A stretch of 64,000 nucleotides of DNA from Rudanella paleaurantiibacter (GCF_009184635.1 NZ_WELI01000002.1:62001-126000), one strand, 5' to 3'; positions 1-9,305 are shown, counted from the first letter of the stretch. The notes: generated by a model from the letters alone, not told the origin. Numbers and translations are program-made.

Positions 1-860
1 AGCATGGCGGGCGGGGTAGTGTTCAGGACATTCAACAGCCGCCGGGCGGCATCGGGTCGTTCAGACAGTTCATCAGCAAGCCGGTTCTGATAGGTATGAA
101 TGCCAAACAGAATACTCCCCGAACGCGGTAGCCGGGTAAGCGTTTGTCGCTCAATACGAATAAACAGCTGGTCACCAACCGTTTCGGGCGTCAACGCGGG
201 TAACAGTTGCTGTAACTGACCATTCAGATCGGGCATCCGCCGACTACTCATATCAAGCTGATTACTCGCTTTGATACTCCAGTTAAGCCGCCAAACCGTG
301 CGACCAGCCGGCAGCCGCTGCATCAACTGCCCGGCCGCCTGCATCATGGGCGTCACAATCGGGTTGATAGGCGCGTGAATTTCCCAGAAAGGCAACCCCA
401 GTTTTTCGTCGAGGCACCAGCCATTGCCAAAGCACAACTGACCCGCCACAAGCCGGACATCTTGGCCCGAAAGCAGCAATAGGTCTTCCTGTACCTGTTG
501 GCCTATCCAATCAATCGGGAACGTTGGTAGCGACCCCTCCTCATGGGACCTGATGGCCGTGGCTTCGCCTAAAATCCGATTACTCCATAACCACTGCCCA
601 GCCTGCTGGCTGAACGAGAATGAATCGGGGTAGTACCGCGCCATCTGTTGCATGATCAGCTCGGCGGCTTCCCACTGCGCCAATTCGGAGCCGGGCAAGG
701 CTTGCGCATAGTAACCGGGAACCGCAACCAGCAACTGCCGTTTCAGGGCAATTTCGGCTCGATACTGGGTATCTACTTCCAGCAGCGGCTCGGTCGGGCC
801 GAGTGGAGCCGTCCCCATTTTATCATTGAACCGGTCGCCAAAAGGGAAGTAAGGAAGCAT
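1..860 (-). CDS. DUF3445 / haem-dependent oxidative N-demethylase-like protein, 3' end missing
   Basis: The minus strand is open from an ATG at 860 to the window edge, giving about 286 residues without a stop; the C-terminus lies outside. The segment RIERQTLTRLPRSG followed by ILFGIHTY is the hallmark of the DUF3445 family, with an earlier N-terminal LPYFPFGDRF and a WRLNWSI stretch. Family members are the haem-binding catalytic subunit of oxidative N-demethylases, which remove methyl groups from small amines using O2 and reducing equivalents from a partner flavoprotein; no partner is seen here. It lies downstream of the molybdenum hydroxylase genes on the same strand, but a perfect 16-bp hairpin separates them, so it is probably a separate transcript or read-through unit. 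Family call is firm; substrate unknown. Confidence 0.82.
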   Translation of the reverse strand, partial: MLPYFPFGDRFNDKMGTAPLGPTEPLLEVDTQYRAEIALKRQLLVAVPGYYAQALPGSELAQWEAAELIMQQMARYYPDSFSFSQQAGQWLWSNRILGEATAIRSHEEGSLPTFPIDWIGQQVQEDLLLLSGQDVRLVAGQLCFGNGWCLDEKLGLPFWEIHAPINPIVTPMMQAAGQLMQRLPAGRTVWRLNWSIKASNQLDMSSRRMPDLNGQLQQLLPALTPETVGDQLFIRIERQTLTRLPRSGSILFGIHTYQNRLADELSERPDAARRLLNVLNTTPPAM

Positions 861-871
861 ACAGATAAAAC

Positions 872-918
872 GAAGAACACGGATAAAACCGACCATGCCG
901 GCTTTATCCGTGTTCTTC
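872..918. terminator. Perfect 16-bp inverted repeat between FAD subunit and DUF3445 genes
   Basis: Arms 872-887 and 903-918 are perfect reverse complements (gaagaacacggataaa), and a short inner stem (889-891 with 899-901) extends the hairpin. It sits just after the stop of the FAD subunit and 12 bp before the ATG of the next gene, so it probably ends or attenuates the upstream transcript. There is no clear T-run, and the arms resemble dispersed intergenic palindromes more than a classical terminator. Confidence 0.7.
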
Positions 919-926
919 AACAAGCA

Positions 927-1730
927 TTAAGCAACGGCGTTGAGGGCGCGCTTTAGAAATACATTGGCCAAATGCCGCCGGTATTCCTCCGACGCGTAAT
1001 GGTCCGACATCACCGATACACCCGATGCCACCGAGGTAGCCGATTGGCCGCTGTTCAGTTGTTCTTCAACGGCGGTATCACGGAACGGCGTGTCAGAAAC
1101 GCCCGAAAACGCAACCCGCACCTTTCCGTCGGCTGATTTCACAACGGCACACCCCACAATTGCGTAGCGCGAGGCCGGTTGCGAAAACTTCTGGTAGGTC
1201 ATCCGGGCACCGTTCTCAACCGGCACCCGCACCTCGGTAATCAGTTCGTCGGCAGCCAGAGCCGTCTCGAACATACTCGTGAAAAAGTCGGTGGCTTTGA
1301 TCGAGCGACTCCCCGATGGACCTTCTACCACAATGGTGGCATCAGCGGCCAAAACCATAGCGGGCCAGTCGGCCGAGGGGTCGGCGTGGGCAAGCGACCC
1401 GCCAATGGTACCCCGGTTGCGCACGGCCGGGTCGCCAATATGGCCGGCACCTTCGGCAAACATGGGTACATGCTGCTGCACCAGCCCCGACGATGCAATG
1501 TCGCCGTGGGTACTGCCTGCCCCAATGACCAGTTCGTTTCCGTCAAGCCGAATACCTTTCAGTTCGGCAATACGGCCCACATCGACAAGCGCATCGGGCG
1601 CATTCAAACGCAATTTCATCGACGGAATCAGACTGTGGCCACCCGACAGGGCTTTACCACCTTCGGCCAGCAGGGCAACGGCCTCGGAAATGCTACCGGC
1701 TCTTTTATATTGAAAAGGGTATGTTATCAT
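927..1730 (-). CDS. Molybdenum hydroxylase FAD-binding subunit (CoxM/XdhB family)
   Basis: 267 residues from ATG at 1730. An upstream in-frame extension to 1856 is rejected because it runs through an intergenic inverted repeat, and MITYPFQYKR is the normal family start. The FAD-binding motifs GGHSLIPSMKLR (residues 30-41) and TIGGSLAHADP are present, followed by the CO dehydrogenase flavoprotein C-terminal domain. The subunit passes electrons from the [2Fe-2S] subunit to an acceptor in a cytoplasmic LMS-type complex. It is the last gene of the set CoxG, [2Fe-2S], Mo-subunit, FAD subunit. Length fits the short CoxM-type form. Confidence 0.93.
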   Translation of the reverse strand: MITYPFQYKRAGSISEAVALLAEGGKALSGGHSLIPSMKLRLNAPDALVDVGRIAELKGIRLDGNELVIGAGSTHGDIASSGLVQQHVPMFAEGAGHIGDPAVRNRGTIGGSLAHADPSADWPAMVLAADATIVVEGPSGSRSIKATDFFTSMFETALAADELITEVRVPVENGARMTYQKFSQPASRYAIVGCAVVKSADGKVRVAFSGVSDTPFRDTAVEEQLNSGQSATSVASGVSVMSDHYASEEYRRHLANVFLKRALNAVA

Positions 1731-1746
1731 ATTGAAAGAGTTTACA

Positions 1747-1831
1747 GTTTTCGGTTCACAGTTTTCAGTTCGGCTGCTCTGCCAGGCTTTCCAGCAGGCA
1801 AACTGTAAACTGAAAACTGTAAACCGAAAAC
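1747..1831. repeat. Intergenic inverted repeat built from GTTTACAGTTTTCAG-type words
   Basis: Arms 1747-1770 and 1808-1831 match as reverse complements at 23 of 24 positions. The arms are made of repeated words such as cagttttcagtt. A related but more degenerate element lies at 23094-23182 between ricT and purD. It lies between two co-directional genes of the same operon, so it may act as an mRNA stability or attenuation hairpin rather than a full terminator. Confidence 0.75.
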
Positions 1832-1837
1832 TTCTTT

Positions 1838-4210
1838 TTAGTTCATAGCTCGCCAAACGCGTTCAGGGGTGAGGGGCATCAGGATATCCTTCACCTGATG
1901 GCCTCCGCTCCAGAGGGCGTCGATAACAGCATTGACTACGGCGGGCGTCGACCCGATGGCCCCGGCCTCACCGGCCCCTTTCACACCCAGCGGGTTGTGT
2001 GGGCACGGCGTTGTTTGGTTAGCCGTTTCGAACATAGGCAGGTCATCGGCACGGGGCATACAGTAATCCATGTACGAGCCGTTGGTCAGCTGCGCGTTCT
2101 CGTCGTAAATGGTGCCTTCGAGCAGCGCCTGCCCGATTCCCTGTGCCAAACCGCCGTGAATTTGCCCCTCTACAATCATGGGGTTGATAATGTTCCCCAC
2201 ATCGTCTACGGCAATCATGCGCTTCAGCGTCACCTTACCGGTTTCCTTGTCTACCTCCACTACAGCGATGTGGCACCCAAACGGATAGGTGAAGTTGGCC
2301 GGGTCGTAGAAGCTCGAGAAGTCGAGACCCGGTTCAAGGCCTGCAGGATACACGTGCGGCACATAGGCCGTCAGGGCCACGTCGCCAAAACCAATCGACT
2401 TATCGGTGCCTTTCACGGTCCATTTCCCGTTGCCGTATTCGAGGTCGCCCTCAGCGCACTCGAGTTTGTGAGCCGCAATTTTAGCCCCTTTCTCCAGTAC
2501 TTTGTCGATACTCTTCATGATGGCCGACCCCCCAACTGCCAGCGAACGCGAGCCGTAGGTACCCATACCAAAGGCAACGGTATCGGAGTCACCGTGTACC
2601 AGTTCAACATCTTCCATCGGGATGCCCAGTTTGTCGGCAACCACCTGCACAAACGTGGTCTCGTGGCCCTGTCCGTGCGAGTGTGAACCCGTAAACACGC
2701 TTACCTTACCCGTGGGCTGTACGCGTACCTGTGCCGACTCGTACAAGCCAGCGCGAGCACCCAGTGCTCCCACTACTGCCGATGGTGCAATACCGCAGGC
2801 TTCGATGTAGGTAGAGATACCCACACCCAACAGTTTGTTCGACTGGGCGGCTTCTTTCTGGGCTTGCCGGAAATCGTCGTAGCCGAGCATTTCAAGGCCT
2901 TTTTCCAGCACCGGATGGTAGTTACCCGAGTCGTATTGCAGGGCCACCTGCGTCTGATAGCCGGGTTGCGTTACGCCATCGAACGGCGGAATAAAGTTCT
3001 GGAACCGGAGCTGAGCGGGGTCTTTACCCATTTCGAGGGCCGCCAAATCAATAAGCCGTTCGAGCAGGTAGGTAGCCTCCGGCCGACCGGCTCCCCGGTA
3101 CGCATCAACCGCTACGGTGTGGGTAAACACACACGTCATGTCGATGTTGATTTTTGGCGTGGTGTACACACCCTGCAACAGCGTACCGTGCAGGTAGGTA
3201 GGCACGGCCGGGGCAAACGTGGACAGATAAGCGCCCATGTTGGCAATGGTCTTTATCCGCAGACCCGTAATGTTCCCATCGGCATCAAAGCCCATTTCGG
3301 CTTTGGTCACGTGGTCGCGGCCGTGGGCGTCCATCAGGAAAGCCTCCGAGCGGTCGGATGTCCATTTTACGGGTTGCCCCAGTTGCTTCGACGCCCAGGT
3401 TACCAGAGCCTCTTCGGTATAGTGATAGATTTTTGAGCCAAAACCACCTCCTACGTCGGGGCCAACCACGCGCACCTTATGTTCGGGAATACCGAGCACA
3501 AACGCGCACATCAGCAACCGGATCAGGTGCGGGTTCTGGGTTGACGTATACAGCGTGTACTTGTCCGATACCGTATCGTAATGCCCAATGTAGGCGCGCG
3601 GCTCCATAGCGTTGGGCACCACCCGCTGATTGACAAACTCCAGCGTAGTAACGTGGGCGGCACTTTCAATGGCGGCATCCACCTCTTCAACCGGGTTACC
3701 GAATGTCCAGTCGAAGGCCTTATTGTCCGGGTATTGATCGTGCACTTTGGGCGCACCGGGCTTCAGGGCATCGGCCGGGCTGGCAATGGCGGGGAGTTCC
3801 TCCCACTCCACCATTACGGCTTCGGCGGCATCGGTCGCAATGCTTTTTGTCTCGGCAATGATTACCGCAACCGGGTCGCCAACGTGCTTGGCGGTGTCGC
3901 CCGTAGCAATGAGCATCGGGTGCTTCGGTTCACGCATGGTTTCGCCGTTGCGGAAGTTCACCTGCCAGCCGCAGGGCACCCCGTTCAGCTCCTTCACGTC
4001 GTCGCCGGTAAAAACAGCCACTACGCCTTCCATCGCCAGGGCCTCGGTCGTGTCAATGCTCTGTACGCGGGCATGGGCGTAGGGGCTACGCACAAAGTGG
4101 GCATGGAGCATGCCCGGCAGATTAATATCGTCGGTATAACGGCCTTTTCCCGTCAGAAAACGCTTGTCCTCAAGTCGCTTGACCGACTGTCCAATGAATT
4201 TATTGCTCAT
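1838..4210 (-). CDS. Molybdenum hydroxylase large (Mo-cofactor) subunit, CoxL/XdhA family
   Basis: 790 residues, normal length for the family. It has the N-terminal aldehyde oxidase/xanthine dehydrogenase a/b hammerhead domain and the molybdopterin-binding body with GGGFGSK, and the active-site loop AYRGAGR at residues 370-376. That loop is the form II/aldehyde-oxidase-like type, not the AYxCSFR loop of true CO dehydrogenase, so CO oxidation is unlikely. The catalytic glutamate is in KGAGEAG (E748). The subunit hydroxylates an unknown aldehyde or N-heterocycle with water as oxygen source. It is encoded between the [2Fe-2S] and FAD subunits; XdhC and a cysteine desulfurase upstream would provide the sulfurated cofactor. 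Confidence 0.94.
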   Translation of the reverse strand: MSNKFIGQSVKRLEDKRFLTGKGRYTDDINLPGMLHAHFVRSPYAHARVQSIDTTEALAMEGVVAVFTGDDVKELNGVPCGWQVNFRNGETMREPKHPMLIATGDTAKHVGDPVAVIIAETKSIATDAAEAVMVEWEELPAIASPADALKPGAPKVHDQYPDNKAFDWTFGNPVEEVDAAIESAAHVTTLEFVNQRVVPNAMEPRAYIGHYDTVSDKYTLYTSTQNPHLIRLLMCAFVLGIPEHKVRVVGPDVGGGFGSKIYHYTEEALVTWASKQLGQPVKWTSDRSEAFLMDAHGRDHVTKAEMGFDADGNITGLRIKTIANMGAYLSTFAPAVPTYLHGTLLQGVYTTPKINIDMTCVFTHTVAVDAYRGAGRPEATYLLERLIDLAALEMGKDPAQLRFQNFIPPFDGVTQPGYQTQVALQYDSGNYHPVLEKGLEMLGYDDFRQAQKEAAQSNKLLGVGISTYIEACGIAPSAVVGALGARAGLYESAQVRVQPTGKVSVFTGSHSHGQGHETTFVQVVADKLGIPMEDVELVHGDSDTVAFGMGTYGSRSLAVGGSAIMKSIDKVLEKGAKIAAHKLECAEGDLEYGNGKWTVKGTDKSIGFGDVALTAYVPHVYPAGLEPGLDFSSFYDPANFTYPFGCHIAVVEVDKETGKVTLKRMIAVDDVGNIINPMIVEGQIHGGLAQGIGQALLEGTIYDENAQLTNGSYMDYCMPRADDLPMFETANQTTPCPHNPLGVKGAGEAGAIGSTPAVVNAVIDALWSGGHQVKDILMPLTPERVWRAMN

Positions 4211-4220
4211 GGTTCTGGTG

Positions 4221-4318
4221 GTTCATAGTTTACGGTTCATAGTTTTAAGTTAGTTGACGAACAGGCAAAACTGACGCATCAGCCAACCAAAAACTCTTAA
4301 CCAAAAACCATAAACTCA
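4221..4318. repeat. Degenerate intergenic inverted repeat
   Basis: The spacer between the [2Fe-2S] and Mo-subunit genes has repeated words gttcatagttt on the left and aaaaccataaactc on the right, which are imperfect reverse complements. It looks like a decayed relative of the 1747-1831 element. The stem is weak, so this call is tentative. Confidence 0.4.
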
Positions 4319-4320
4319 TT

Positions 4321-4890
4321 TTAGTGGGTTTCAACGACTTCACCAGTCGTTACATCATTGGTAAACAGGTGCTCATCGGCCACTACGGGCTCTTCCTGCT
4401 GATTTGGCTCAGGCTTGGTTGAGTGCGTAGCTGCCCACTGAATAGCCTTCACAATGTTGTGGTAGCCCGTACAACGACAGATGTTCCCTTCAAGGGCTTC
4501 GCGAATCTCGGCCTCCGAGGGGTTGGGGTTGTGCTTGAGCAGGTCGGCAGCCGTCATAATCATCCCCGGTGTGCAAAAACCGCACTGTAGCCCGTGGCAT
4601 TCTTTGAAGCCCTCCTGAAGCGGGTGGAGTTGTGAGGTAGTTGGGCTATCCTGAATAGCCATACCTTCGATGGTCGTTACCGCGCAGCCATCGGCCTGAG
4701 CAGCCAGGAGGGTACACGATTTTACCGCTACACCATCGACATGAACCGTACAGGCTCCGCACGATGATGTATCGCAACCGACGTGGGTACCCGTCAGGTG
4801 CAGTTGGTCGCGGAGGTAGTGAACCAGCAAGGTACGGTCTTCAACCTCCGACTTACGGGTTTTCCCATTAACTGTGACTTGAATTTGCAT
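4321..4890 (-). CDS. [2Fe-2S] subunit of molybdenum hydroxylase (CoxS/XdhC-type small subunit)
   Basis: 189 residues. The plant-ferredoxin-type cluster ligands are C39, C44, C47 and C59, and the second cluster domain has CGFC (C103, C106) and CRC (C138, C140), so both clusters have a full ligand set. It carries electrons from the Mo site to FAD. A tail of about 30 residues after the usual end (rich in E, P and Q) is longer than in typical CoxS proteins. It precedes the Mo subunit on the minus strand and follows the CoxG-like gene. Confidence 0.95.
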   Translation of the reverse strand: MQIQVTVNGKTRKSEVEDRTLLVHYLRDQLHLTGTHVGCDTSSCGACTVHVDGVAVKSCTLLAAQADGCAVTTIEGMAIQDSPTTSQLHPLQEGFKECHGLQCGFCTPGMIMTAADLLKHNPNPSEAEIREALEGNICRCTGYHNIVKAIQWAATHSTKPEPNQQEEPVVADEHLFTNDVTTGEVVETH

Positions 4891-4976
4891 AGGAAAAAGG
4901 GGTTATAGTTTGTGTGTCAAGTGCGTAAGGGCGGGGCATGCCCATTGGCAGGGCGGTTTCCCGGCGTTACCGTTGA

Positions 4977-5423
4977 CTATGGATTCTCGTTGATGGCTTG
5001 TTCGAGGTTATCAAAAAACTGCCTGGTGAGGGTATTGGCGACCCCCGAAATAACCCGCTGCCCCGTGCGGGCCAACAACCCCGACAGCCGGGCGTTACCG
5101 TCGAATGACACCTCGGTTTGGGAATCGGTGATGGGCTTAAGCGAGATAGCCACGCTGGCGTCGGCATTACCAATTTTGCTGTTTTGCTTGACGTGCAGGG
5201 TGTAGCCCTCGTTCTCGCGGATGTCGGCCAATGATAAATCGCCGGAGAAAGAACCGCTCACGGGTCCTATTTTCACTTCGGCAATCGCCTTAAATTCGTT
5301 GTCGCCGGTTTTTTCGAGCCGCGAAACCGCCGGCACCACCTGCGCGAGGGTATCGGCATCCATCAACATGCCCCAGATTTTCGATACGGGCGCATTCAAA
5401 ACATGTGAACCAGTTAGCTGCAT
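4977..5423 (-). CDS. CoxG-like SRPBCC protein of the molybdenum hydroxylase cluster
   Basis: 148 residues matching the carbon monoxide dehydrogenase subunit G family: MQLTGSHVLNAP at the start, the KIGPVSGSFSGDL stretch, and a C-terminal amphipathic part. In CO-oxidising bacteria CoxG recruits the enzyme to the membrane; here the role is by analogy. It is the first gene after a good Bacteroidota-type promoter at 5466-5497 and starts the CoxG, S, L, M unit. Confidence 0.88.
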   Translation of the reverse strand: MQLTGSHVLNAPVSKIWGMLMDADTLAQVVPAVSRLEKTGDNEFKAIAEVKIGPVSGSFSGDLSLADIRENEGYTLHVKQNSKIGNADASVAISLKPITDSQTEVSFDGNARLSGLLARTGQRVISGVANTLTRQFFDNLEQAINENP

Positions 5424-5465
5424 AATATTGGATAACGGGTAGGAGCGACCTATTGCGTCGCCTAT

Positions 5466-5497
5466 TAAAAGTATAATTATCTTACTATTTAATGCAA
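5466..5497 (-). promoter_or_regulatory. Putative Bacteroidota promoter for the CoxG-S-L-M genes
   Basis: On the minus strand TTG at 5497-5495 is followed 21 bp later by TACTTTTA (5473-5466), close to the TTG-N19/20-TAnnTTTG consensus, in an AT-rich stretch otherwise rare in this window. The CoxG start codon is 43 bp downstream. This suggests that the enzyme genes have a promoter of their own, apart from XdhC and the desulfurase upstream. Confidence 0.45.
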
Positions 5498-5607
5498 TTT
5501 TCTGGAATGCTTTTTCTTAGAAGCGGAACTTGATAGAATCGTTCATAAATGTGAGAGAAAAAGCCAGCCCGACCGGCTATAGAGCGCGTGTAGCCCGGTA
5601 AGTCCGC

Positions 5608-6747
5608 TTATCGGCGAAGCTGCCCAACCACCTGTTTTACGTGCTCAACCGCCGTTTGAATATCGGCCTCGGTTGAGTGTCGCCCCAGGCTAAAGCGCAC
5701 CGAACTGTAGGCCAATTCGTCGGGTAGGCCGAGGGCCTTGAGCACATGCGAGGGCTCGGTGGAGGCCGCATTGCAGGCTGATCCGTTGGAAACCGCAATT
5801 TCGTTGAGGCTCATCAGCAGCAACTCCCCATCAACGTCGGCAAAGCGGATGTTTGTGGTATTAGGCAGCCGTTGCGTGCGCGAGCCGTTGACGGCGCTAC
5901 CGGGTACAGCCACCAGAATGTCGGTTTCGAGCCGGTCGCGCAGGGCCGAGAGCCGCGCGGCTTCGTCGTCCATACACGACTGGGCTAGCTGGGCAGCCCG
6001 CCCGAGGGCCACAATTCCCGGTACGTTGAGCGTTCCCGACCGGCGGCCCCGCTCATGCCGACCGCCATCCTGCTGGGCAATCAGGGCGGTTTTGTTACGC
6101 ACCACCAGCGCCCCGATGCCTTTGGGAGCGTACAGCTTATGCCCCGACAAACTGAGCAAATCAATGGGGAGGTGGGCGAGGTCAATGGGTAGTTTACCCA
6201 CAGCCTGCGTGGCATCGGTGTGGAAAAGTATGCCCCGCTCGCGGGTTAGGCGGGCAATGTCGGCAATGGGCTGGACAACGCCAATCTCGTTGTTAGCCAG
6301 CATTACCGAAACCAGCAGGGTGTTGGGTTGCAGGGCCTCGGCTACTTGTTCGGCTGTAATCAGGCCGTCAGTATTGGGGGTGAGGTAGGTGACTTCAGCA
6401 CCCAGTTTTTCAAGATGGGCGCAGGTATCGAGCACGGCTTTGTGCTCGGTTTCTACGGTGATGAGGTGGTTGCCCCGGTGCCGATTGGCTTCAAACGCTC
6501 CTTTCAGAGCCAGATTAATCGACTCGGTGGCTCCGCTTGTGAAGGCAATTTCGTTGGCGGCTGCCCCCAGCAACCGGGCCAGTTGTTTGCGGGCTACATC
6601 AACGGCCTCCTCGGCTTTGAGGCCGAACACATGCGTGCGCGAGGCCGCATTACCAAAATGAACGTTGAAATACGGCAACATGGCGTTCAGCACCCGCTCG
6701 TCGACAGGGGTGGTAGCGTTGTAGTCCATGTAAACCGGGTAACGCAT
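5608..6747 (-). CDS. Cysteine desulfurase, NifS/IscS class V aminotransferase family
   Basis: 379 residues. The PLP lysine is K204 in SGHKLYAPKG, the catalytic cysteine is C325 in NGSACNAAS, and HTDATQAVGK is the usual PLP-proximal motif. It moves sulfur from cysteine to a protein persulfide. The ATG is 2 bp after the xdhC stop, so the two are translationally coupled. In that setting it probably supplies the terminal sulfido ligand of the molybdenum cofactor or the Fe-S clusters of the hydroxylase, rather than acting as the housekeeping IscS/SufS; that is inference. Confidence 0.92.
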   Translation of the reverse strand: MRYPVYMDYNATTPVDERVLNAMLPYFNVHFGNAASRTHVFGLKAEEAVDVARKQLARLLGAAANEIAFTSGATESINLALKGAFEANRHRGNHLITVETEHKAVLDTCAHLEKLGAEVTYLTPNTDGLITAEQVAEALQPNTLLVSVMLANNEIGVVQPIADIARLTRERGILFHTDATQAVGKLPIDLAHLPIDLLSLSGHKLYAPKGIGALVVRNKTALIAQQDGGRHERGRRSGTLNVPGIVALGRAAQLAQSCMDDEAARLSALRDRLETDILVAVPGSAVNGSRTQRLPNTTNIRFADVDGELLLMSLNEIAVSNGSACNAASTEPSHVLKALGLPDELAYSSVRFSLGRHSTEADIQTAVEHVKQVVGQLRR

Positions 6748-6749
6748 GA

Positions 6750-7859
6750 TTAGTCTCGCTCGTGAATGGGGGCCTGCCGGAGCCGCAAGAATGAACCACT
6801 CCGGCCGGAGAGTACCGCCCTGATTTCGGCCACAATGGAGAGGGCAATTTCTTCGGGTGAGGTAGCCCCAATATCGAGCCCGATAGGCGCATGCATCCGG
6901 TCGGTTTCGGCAATGGGCGTACCTTCTTCGGCCAGCTCCGACAGCATTCGTTCGGTACGCACCCGGGGGCCCAGTACACCTACAAACGGCGCATCGGTAG
7001 CGAGTGCGCGGGGCAGGTTGGCTTTGTCAGTTTTGAAATCGTGCGCCATGAGCACAAAGGCCGTTTGGCCGTCTACCGAAATCGTGTCAAAATCGGCGGG
7101 AGCCACCAGCGCATTGGCAGCTCCAAACAGAGCCTGCGTCACCTTTTGCGGGTTGGCCACTACGGTCGACTGCCAGCCGAGTTCGTTCAGAATCCGGACA
7201 AGCGGGTACACGTCGTACTGTTGTCCAAGCAACACCACATGCGGAATGGGGGGCATCACCTCCACAAACAACTCAACCACCCGCCCATCGGCAAAAAGCA
7301 CTTCAACCGGGGCCGATTTACCTTTCTGGATATACCGCTCAATCTTTTCGGTGGCACTGGCAATCGCAGTCTCGTCGGCCAGTTGGGCAAGGCTATCGGG
7401 GCCGTTGTACCGAAACATATCGCCCGTGCTCAGGCCATCTACCTCGTCGGAAGCCTGCGTAACCGTCAGCAACACGTGGGTTTGCCGGTTGGCAGTCAGG
7501 CAGCTTCGAAGCAGTTCAACTACTTTGGGCGCGTCGGCATCAATCGGCGAAATGAGCACATCGATAACCCCGTTGCACCCCAATCCAACGCCAATTTGAT
7601 AGGCATCGTCCTGTGTGGTATCGTAGGTAATCAGGGTTGGTTTGGCCTGTGAAATAGCCAGCCGGGCCCGCTTGAGGGCGTCGCCTTCGAGGCACCCCCC
7701 GCTGATACCACCCACCCAGGTGCCGTTGTCCATAATGAGCATACGGGCGCCGGTTCGGCGGTACGACGACCCCTCGACCCGGACTACGGTGGCTAAAGCG
7801 GCTTTGGTTTCGGGGCTTTTGGCGTCGTAAGCGTTGATGATGGCTTTGATCTCTTTCAT
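6750..7859 (-). CDS. xdhC: XdhC/CoxI family molybdenum cofactor maturation protein
   Basis: 369 residues with the XdhC_CoxI N-terminal domain (VRVEGSSYRRTGARMLI, then GGISGGCLEGD) and the C-terminal Rossmann-like XdhC_C domain (HAPIGLDIGATSPEEIALSI). XdhC binds molybdenum cofactor, promotes its sulfuration with a cysteine desulfurase and hands it to the Mo subunit. The next gene, 2 bp away, is such a desulfurase, which fits the known partnership. It is the first gene of the minus-strand cluster. Confidence 0.95.
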   Translation of the reverse strand: MKEIKAIINAYDAKSPETKAALATVVRVEGSSYRRTGARMLIMDNGTWVGGISGGCLEGDALKRARLAISQAKPTLITYDTTQDDAYQIGVGLGCNGVIDVLISPIDADAPKVVELLRSCLTANRQTHVLLTVTQASDEVDGLSTGDMFRYNGPDSLAQLADETAIASATEKIERYIQKGKSAPVEVLFADGRVVELFVEVMPPIPHVVLLGQQYDVYPLVRILNELGWQSTVVANPQKVTQALFGAANALVAPADFDTISVDGQTAFVLMAHDFKTDKANLPRALATDAPFVGVLGPRVRTERMLSELAEEGTPIAETDRMHAPIGLDIGATSPEEIALSIVAEIRAVLSGRSGSFLRLRQAPIHERD

Positions 7860-8000
7860 GGGTATGACAAGGCTACGGCCGTTGGTGTTGGCATGATGAA
7901 CAGCCGCAAAAGAAATACATTTTTCGGGGTTTTTGTTTCCTCCTTCTAAGCCAAACCGGGTGATTTTTGTCAGGAAGCCGGCTGATTACCGGAATAAAAT

Positions 8001-8038
8001 AGCCCCCGACTCTCCGTAGTACCGGTGAATCAGGGGCT
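8001..8038 (-). terminator. Rho-independent terminator of the DUF6265 gene
   Basis: Arms agcccc (8001-8006) and ggggct (8033-8038) close a hairpin 38 bp after the DUF6265 stop. On the minus strand the stem is followed by ATTTTATT, an adequate U-rich tail. Confidence 0.6.
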
Positions 8039-8075
8039 TCGGAAAAGACCCGACACAACTAAAAGCCGTTGCAAA

Positions 8076-8567
8076 TCAGCGCACCCGGTTAAACACAAAC
8101 AGGTCGCTAAAGGCCCAGTTAGCATCTTTTTTCTGGCCCCGCCGGATCACCAGCTGATCGGGCGTGCGTTTTTCGTAGATAATCCGGATAGAGCCATCTT
8201 CCTTTTCAAAGAGGGCTTCTTTGGCCGAGGCTTCCAAAAACCGGTACCGGTCCGACTTATCTTTCTCTTCCCAGCCAATAAGTCCCTCTTTAAAGTGCTT
8301 CACCATAGCCACAGGGCCGGCCGCCGTTTGCTCAAACGCAAACAGTTCGTACAGGCTGATTTTGTCGTCTTTCATCATGCGGATAAAGCCGATGATATTG
8401 TTAGCCTCGGGGGCCGACCAAACGGCTTCGATAGGACCGCCGTTGTGGGTTCCGCGCCAGTGCCCTTCGAGGAAACTAACCGCTGCCAGCGTAGCGGGTT
8501 TGGCCGATTGGGCCACGGATAAAAACGGTAAAAGCAACAAAAGGGGCAGGAGCCGAAGTGTTTTCAT
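8076..8567 (-). CDS. Secreted DUF6265 family protein
   Basis: 163 residues from ATG at 8567; the open frame extends upstream, but a signal peptide (MKTLRLLPLLLLLPFLSVAQ) begins at this methionine and ends in the AQ typical of this phylum. The body FLEGHWRG...VWSAPEANNIIGFIRMM is characteristic of DUF6265, a lipocalin-like small domain of unknown function. It is probably exported to the periplasm. It is divergent from the DUF1080 gene 82 bp away, so both promoters share that spacer. Confidence 0.8.
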   Translation of the reverse strand: MKTLRLLPLLLLLPFLSVAQSAKPATLAAVSFLEGHWRGTHNGGPIEAVWSAPEANNIIGFIRMMKDDKISLYELFAFEQTAAGPVAMVKHFKEGLIGWEEKDKSDRYRFLEASAKEALFEKEDGSIRIIYEKRTPDQLVIRRGQKKDANWAFSDLFVFNRVR

Positions 8568-8649
8568 AGTACGCTTAGGAATCGGTTTTGTATAGGTAGA
8601 AACCTCGGCCGGTCTATCTTTACTCATCAAACAAGTCACTTACGCAAAC

Positions 8650-9246
8650 ATGAACCGTTTTATCCCCATCGTATTGTGCCTGATTGCCCTGGCATTCACG
8701 GCCCCCACCAAAAAGACCCGCCTGTTTAACGGCAAAGACCTGACGGGCTGGAAAGTGTATGGCACCGAAAAGTGGTATGTGGCAGACGGTAACCTCATTT
8801 GCGAAAGCGGCCCCGACAAAGGCTACGGGTATCTGGCCACCGAGAAAGCCTACAAAAACTTTGACCTTTCGCTCCAATTCAAGCAGGAGGCCAACGGCAA
8901 TAGCGGGGTATTTTTCCGGTCGAGCATTGAGGGCACCAAAATCAGCGGATGGCAGGTTGAGGTAGCCCCCAAAGACCACGATACGGGCGGTATTTACGAA
9001 TCGTACGGTCGCGGGTGGCTGCAGCAGATTCCGGCCGAAAAAGAAAACATCCTTAAGCCTGAGCAATGGAACGACCTCCGCATCCGGGTCGTAGGCGACC
9101 ATGTGCAGACGTTCCTGAACGGTCAGCTGATGGTGGATATGCACGACGAGAAAATCGGGGCGGCCAACGGCTCTATTGCCCTTCAGATTCACGACGGCGG
9201 TGGCATTAAAGTTCGTTGGCGGAAACTGGTTGTGCAGGAACTGTAA
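8650..9246 (+). CDS. DUF1080 (3-keto-disaccharide hydrolase domain) secreted protein
   Basis: 198 residues with an N-terminal hydrophobic signal (MNRFIPIVLCLIALAFTAPT). The DUF1080 fold is visible from LFNGKDLTGWKVYG, through NSGVFFRS and ISGWQVEV, to IALQIHDGGGIKVRWRKL at the end. The family has a concanavalin-like sandwich and includes enzymes that cleave 3-keto-glycosides; many copies are found in carbohydrate-using Bacteroidota. No other sugar-oxidation genes are adjacent, so the substrate cannot be given. Confidence 0.9.
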   Translation: MNRFIPIVLCLIALAFTAPTKKTRLFNGKDLTGWKVYGTEKWYVADGNLICESGPDKGYGYLATEKAYKNFDLSLQFKQEANGNSGVFFRSSIEGTKISGWQVEVAPKDHDTGGIYESYGRGWLQQIPAEKENILKPEQWNDLRIRVVGDHVQTFLNGQLMVDMHDEKIGAANGSIALQIHDGGGIKVRWRKLVVQEL

Positions 9247-9305
9247 ACCGGCACGGCTAACCCGCATAGATTAACTAATTTGGGGCGCACAAACCTGACT
9301 TTCAG

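Noticed and set aside
927-4210. True carbon monoxide dehydrogenase (form I)
   Set aside because: The large subunit has AYRGAGR at 370-376, without the cysteine of the AYxCSFR loop that carries the copper site in form I enzymes.
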